Positions 46,272 to 48,890 of a stretch of 48,890 nt of DNA are shown here, piece after piece. This DNA is from a virus. A model generated the notes under the pieces. The model had not been told where the DNA came from, searched no databases, and worked only from the letters and a program-made list of their open reading frames with translations. Within the stretch, counting starts at the first letter, position 1. The number at the start of each line of letters is the position of its first letter. The translations under genes and the position numbers were made by a program. The DNA is taken from positions 1 through 48,890 of the IMG/VR virus record IMGVR_UViG_3300034109_000594. One strand, 5' to 3'.

Positions 46272-47651
46272 ATGGGAAATCCGAACCAAGCACACGTCGA
46301 CAGCGGGCTCGCCCTGACCCGCAAGCACCTGACCGATGTCGTGGGTCGATACCTGCCCGACGAGCCCGACCTCGGGCCAGACCAGATCGCATCCATCCTG
46401 CTCGGCGAGCCGGACCATCCGATGCGGGGCTACCTCGTTGAGGCCCTCGACGATGCGATGGTGGCGGCATCGCAGGGCCACTCGCCGGGCATCACCGCAG
46501 ACGAGCGCGCAGCCGCGGGCGGCAACTCCGTGCTGCCCGACTACCTACTCGGCGAGGGAGACCAGCGGCTCTACGGAGTGCTGCGGGACAGCAACCTTCT
46601 GAACGCGGTCGTCGGCCGCAAGCCGGTGGCGACGGCCCGTGATCTGGAGAAGGCCAACTACCGAACTGCCGAGGATGGCTCGGTAGTTCCCGATCGGCCT
46701 TGGAGCCCCCCTTGGTACGGCGTCGAGCCGTCCGCGGAGCAGCAGAAGTTTGCCTCCGACTACCGCCTCGCGGAGGCAGGGCACAACTTCGAGCAGGCGG
46801 CGAGCATGCCGACCAAGCACTCGAACTTCTTCGGGTCACCGTACCCGCAGAACCAAGTCGTCGGCGAGCCCGAGACCCTCGCCAACTCTTGGACCAACAA
46901 CGGCGACGGGGTGGTTGGGAATGCGATCACCCCGTTCGTGACGTGGCCCGAGGCGAGCCGCCGGGCAGTGCGGCGAGACGAGCCGGACATTCTCCCGGGA
47001 GCAGAGAGCCTCCCGGGGCAGGTCATCAACGTCGCGGGGAAGTGGCTGAAGAACTTCCCCGGGGAGTTGGCGAACGCGGGCGTGCAGGGCTGGGGGCACA
47101 CGGCCACCAACAGGGCCAGCCCGCTGGTGCCCCGCGGAGTGAAGGACCCCGAACTCCGTCAGGCGTCCATCGACAACGTGAAGCACTTCGCCGACTCGGC
47201 GCAGGCCCCCGACGTCCATGCGTACGGCGCGTCCAAGGGGATCGGGTACTCGCCCACGGCGGGGTGGCTGTACGACATGCTGCACGAGTTCGCCGACCCG
47301 ACCACGCCCGCGATCGGGGTAGGCCGCGGCGCCTACGCAGCAGTGAAGGGCGGCATGCAGGCCGGGTACAGGGGAGTCCTCGGCGGGCTGCTCAAGGAGG
47401 TGCCGAAAGCAGTCGCGGGAGAAGGAGTGGAGGAGGCGTCGAGCCCGACCAACTACGCAGTCGGCGCCCTCTCGTACCCGTTCGCCGAAGTCGCAAGCAA
47501 GCCGACGTGGGGCAAGATGGTCGAGCACGCCCTTACTGCGCCGGAGATCAGCCCAAGTCAGCAGGCGAAGGCGCAGCAGGAGATTGCCGAGCAGGGGCGG
47601 AAGAACGACAACGCTTTCCGCAGCCTCCGCGAGGTGCGCGGGGACTACTAG
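46272..47651 (+). CDS. Plus-strand putative virion protein, 459 aa
   Basis: ATG 46272 stands two bases after TAAGGAGGT, a perfect ribosome site with short spacing; a longer frame to 46044 lies in the CAP gene. The protein starts with a helical part (LTRKHLTDVVGRYLPDEPDL) and a mixed central body. Later segments read VINVAGKWLKNFPGELANAG, then WLYDMLHEFADPTTPAIGVG, then GMQAGYRGVLGGLLKEVPK, hydrophobic Gly-rich stretches similar in style to the 1240-residue internal protein. It is the only structural-looking gene on the + strand. No enzyme motif was seen. It may be a separately timed internal or ejection protein. Confidence 0.6.
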   Translation: MGNPNQAHVDSGLALTRKHLTDVVGRYLPDEPDLGPDQIASILLGEPDHPMRGYLVEALDDAMVAASQGHSPGITADERAAAGGNSVLPDYLLGEGDQRLYGVLRDSNLLNAVVGRKPVATARDLEKANYRTAEDGSVVPDRPWSPPWYGVEPSAEQQKFASDYRLAEAGHNFEQAASMPTKHSNFFGSPYPQNQVVGEPETLANSWTNNGDGVVGNAITPFVTWPEASRRAVRRDEPDILPGAESLPGQVINVAGKWLKNFPGELANAGVQGWGHTATNRASPLVPRGVKDPELRQASIDNVKHFADSAQAPDVHAYGASKGIGYSPTAGWLYDMLHEFADPTTPAIGVGRGAYAAVKGGMQAGYRGVLGGLLKEVPKAVAGEGVEEASSPTNYAVGALSYPFAEVASKPTWGKMVEHALTAPEISPSQQAKAQQEIAEQGRKNDNAFRSLREVRGDY

Positions 47652-47916
47652 CCTTCAGGGCCTCGATCTCTTCGAGGGCCAGACGATACTTGGCGTTGAG
47701 GGCGTACAACTCCGCCCGCACCCCGTCGGCGATGCTGCGCCACTCGTCGGCCTCCCCTGTGATGTGATCCGCCCGGGCCCGCTCGTACCTGTGCCCAAGG
47801 CGAAGGCGCTCGACCTCGTGCCGTAGGTCGGCGATCTCCGTGCGGGCGTCCTCGGCGGTGGCGTACAGCCGCGGAGTGTAGACCCAGTCGGCGAGACGTT
47901 CGAGGATGTCAGTCAT
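47548..47916 (-). CDS. Small coiled-coil protein, 122 aa
   Basis: ATG 47916 overlaps the preceding gene's stop as ATGA. The first 100 residues are helical (TDILERLADWVYTPRLYA, then EIADLRHEVERLRLGHRYER), and the end becomes Arg/Pro-rich where it overlaps the opposing + gene by 104 bases, so the last 35 residues may be of little use. The start resembles the N-terminus of the gene at 48221 (DDIVYRLRKW.., ..EAADEIERMR), an N-terminal module common in small phage proteins. Function unknown. Confidence 0.55.
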   Translation of the reverse strand: MTDILERLADWVYTPRLYATAEDARTEIADLRHEVERLRLGHRYERARADHITGEADEWRSIADGVRAELYALNAKYRLALEEIEALKASSPRAPRGGCGKRCRSSAPARQSPAAPSPADLG

Positions 47917-48224
47917 CGGCGGGGCTCTCCCGTGTGGTCTGGCGTGCATCGCTCCAGCAGCCCGCGAACCACTTTCTCCGTCCATCCCATCGCCCGATAG
48001 GAGGCGTCGTTCGCTACTCGGCCAAGGACGTCTCGCTCATCGTCGGTGAGCGGGCTGCCCTGCACGGCCCACTCCTCCGCCTCCCACTCGTTGAACCCAC
48101 ATTGCTTATTCGCGTCGGCAGCGTCGGCCTCCGCGCCCTGCCTTGTGGCGTGAATGGACTTGAGGTGCCACTCGTCACCGTCCTCGCCGCTGCCGCCGTT
48201 GGTCACGAGAAAGACGCTGATCAC
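47913..48224 (-). CDS. Hypothetical protein, 103 aa
   Basis: The soluble protein has a strand-like start (MISVFLVTNGGSGEDGDEWH) and acidic helices (RQGAEADAADANKQCGFNE, ERDVLGRVANDASYRAMGW). Start ATG 48224 and stop overlap both neighbours as ATGA-type couplings. It lies between the two small proteins that share an N-terminal module. No motif recognised. Confidence 0.55.
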   Translation of the reverse strand: MISVFLVTNGGSGEDGDEWHLKSIHATRQGAEADAADANKQCGFNEWEAEEWAVQGSPLTDDERDVLGRVANDASYRAMGWTEKVVRGLLERCTPDHTGEPRR

Positions 48225-48889
48225 TTGGTTCGCTCCAGCAGGGAGCGGAGCGTGGCTGACGGCAGCGGCTGACCAAGACCCGCGTGCGAGAAGTACGCCT
48301 GCTGCCAGTCAACTATGTGGATCGCCTGCTTGATTGCTTCCCGCTCCTCGTCGGTGAGGGTGAACGGCGTCAGGGAGCAGTACTGCGTCGTGCGGCCGAC
48401 GACGTATGGGCACGCCCCCGCCCCGCCTACATCAGCGACCTCGGTGGCACCGAGGCTTTCGGCAGGGGCAGGGGCGGCCGTCTGATCTGTCGCAGTTTCG
48501 CCGTTTGGGCGACACGTCGCAGCGATCTGTCGCTGGCGAAGACGTTCCCGCCAGAGGGCGTCAGCGGCAGCGTGGAGGGTCTTCCTCGCATCGTCGGAGC
48601 AGAGGGTGGCGGCGCGAACGCAGGCGATCAGGTCTCTCTTCTTGCCTATCCCGTTCGCATTGACCGACACGGAGATGTCAAACAAGAGCGACTGCGCGAG
48701 GTCCAGCGCATCGAGGACGGACTGCTGCACAGGATCGCGCCCTCCCGGCGGGCAGGCCCTCGTCTCGTCTCGGATGGTGGCTTCGAGGCGCATCCTCTCG
48801 ATCTCGTCCGCCGCCTCGTCCATGAGGTCTCCGCACGGGACTGCGTTGACCGAGACCGTCCACTTGCGCAGGCGATAAACGATGTCGTC
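48221..48889 (-). CDS. Hypothetical protein, N-terminus cut by window edge
   Basis: An internal ATG at 48823 would give 200 residues, but the frame stays open to base 48889, and the extra codons read DDIVYRLRKWTVSVNAVPCG before MDEAADEIERMRLEA. Such 'DIVxRLRxW...LMDEAADEIERLR' starts are common in small phage proteins, so the real start lies outside the window. The middle is helical (SVLDALDLAQSLLFDISVS, ARKTLHAAADALWRERLRQ). The end (FTLTDEEREAIKQAIHIVDW) is a separate helical segment that also resembles LTDDERDVL in the neighbour. Function unknown. Confidence 0.6.
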   Translation of the reverse strand, partial: DDIVYRLRKWTVSVNAVPCGDLMDEAADEIERMRLEATIRDETRACPPGGRDPVQQSVLDALDLAQSLLFDISVSVNANGIGKKRDLIACVRAATLCSDDARKTLHAAADALWRERLRQRQIAATCRPNGETATDQTAAPAPAESLGATEVADVGGAGACPYVVGRTTQYCSLTPFTLTDEEREAIKQAIHIVDWQQAYFSHAGLGQPLPSATLRSLLERTK

Positions 48890-48890
48890 A

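Noticed and set aside
1-48890. Circular genome joining the two window ends
   Set aside because: Both edge genes are cut, but joining the ends gives no start codon or sensible continuation for either within the bases checked, and no terminal repeat is visible.
1-48890. CRISPR arrays or insertion sequences
   Set aside because: No regularly spaced direct repeats with unique spacers and no transposase motif or terminal inverted repeats were seen; repeats found are in-frame protein repeats.

Overview
The window is a nearly complete, high-GC genome (or large contig) of a temperate, short-tailed (podovirus-like) bacteriophage. The capsid and packaging set is recognisable: terminase large subunit, P22-type portal, scaffold, HK97-type major capsid protein and decoration protein. 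There are short-tail connector proteins, a run of collagen-like or repeat-rich tail fibres, and three very large proteins that look like ejected internal virion proteins. No sheath or tape-measure gene was seen. A gene is cut at each end of the window (position 2 rightward, position 48889 leftward). The host cannot be named. High GC and the GACC-type cysteine-rich modules of one virion-region protein are at most a weak hint of a planctomycete-like host.

Layout. (1) 1-1656, + strand: small unknown genes and a serine recombinase. (2) 9316 down to 1514, - strand: a tightly overlapping early/recombination operon read leftward, in the order PD-(D/E)XK exonuclease, ERF annealing protein, HTH protein, SF2 helicase, small membrane protein, membrane-anchored HExxH-like protein, HNH nuclease, Holliday-junction-resolvase-like nuclease, MazG-like nucleotide pyrophosphohydrolase, membrane protein and a phage sigma factor. 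(3) 9317-10358: the integration module, a site carrying the 3' half of a tRNA-Pro(CGG) gene next to a divergent tyrosine integrase. (4) 10359-10695: non-coding, with strong hairpins, at the convergent end of the integrase and the late operon. (5) 46201 down to 10696, - strand: about 35 kb of structural genes read leftward, in the order CAP-domain secreted protein, scaffold, capsid, decoration, small virion proteins, terminase, portal, fibres, tail connectors, a 77-cysteine repeat protein, small virion proteins and large ejection-type proteins. (6) 46272-47651, + strand: one virion-like gene against the operon. (7) 48889 down to 47548, - strand: small unknown genes, two of which share an N-terminal motif.

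How it fits together. Exonuclease, ERF protein and resolvase form a phage recombination system beside a helicase. No DNA or RNA polymerase gene was seen, so the phage probably uses host enzymes. The phage encodes its own sigma-70-like factor. A conserved asymmetric 15-16 bp motif (consensus CGCCATAAMNAGGGYG) lies in the sense orientation just before several operon segments, four of them in the structural region. It is a candidate for a phage-specific promoter (-10-like) or a repressor/stoperator site. Two different site-specific recombinases are present.

Most distinctive content: the repeated CGCCATAAC motif with the phage sigma factor, the tRNA-Pro-derived attachment site, the nested-repeat cysteine-rich protein (22625-25285), a family of consecutive fibre genes sharing N-terminal and C-terminal modules, and a phage-encoded secreted CAP-domain protein in the head module. 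All homology calls come from reading sequence motifs by eye; no database search was possible.
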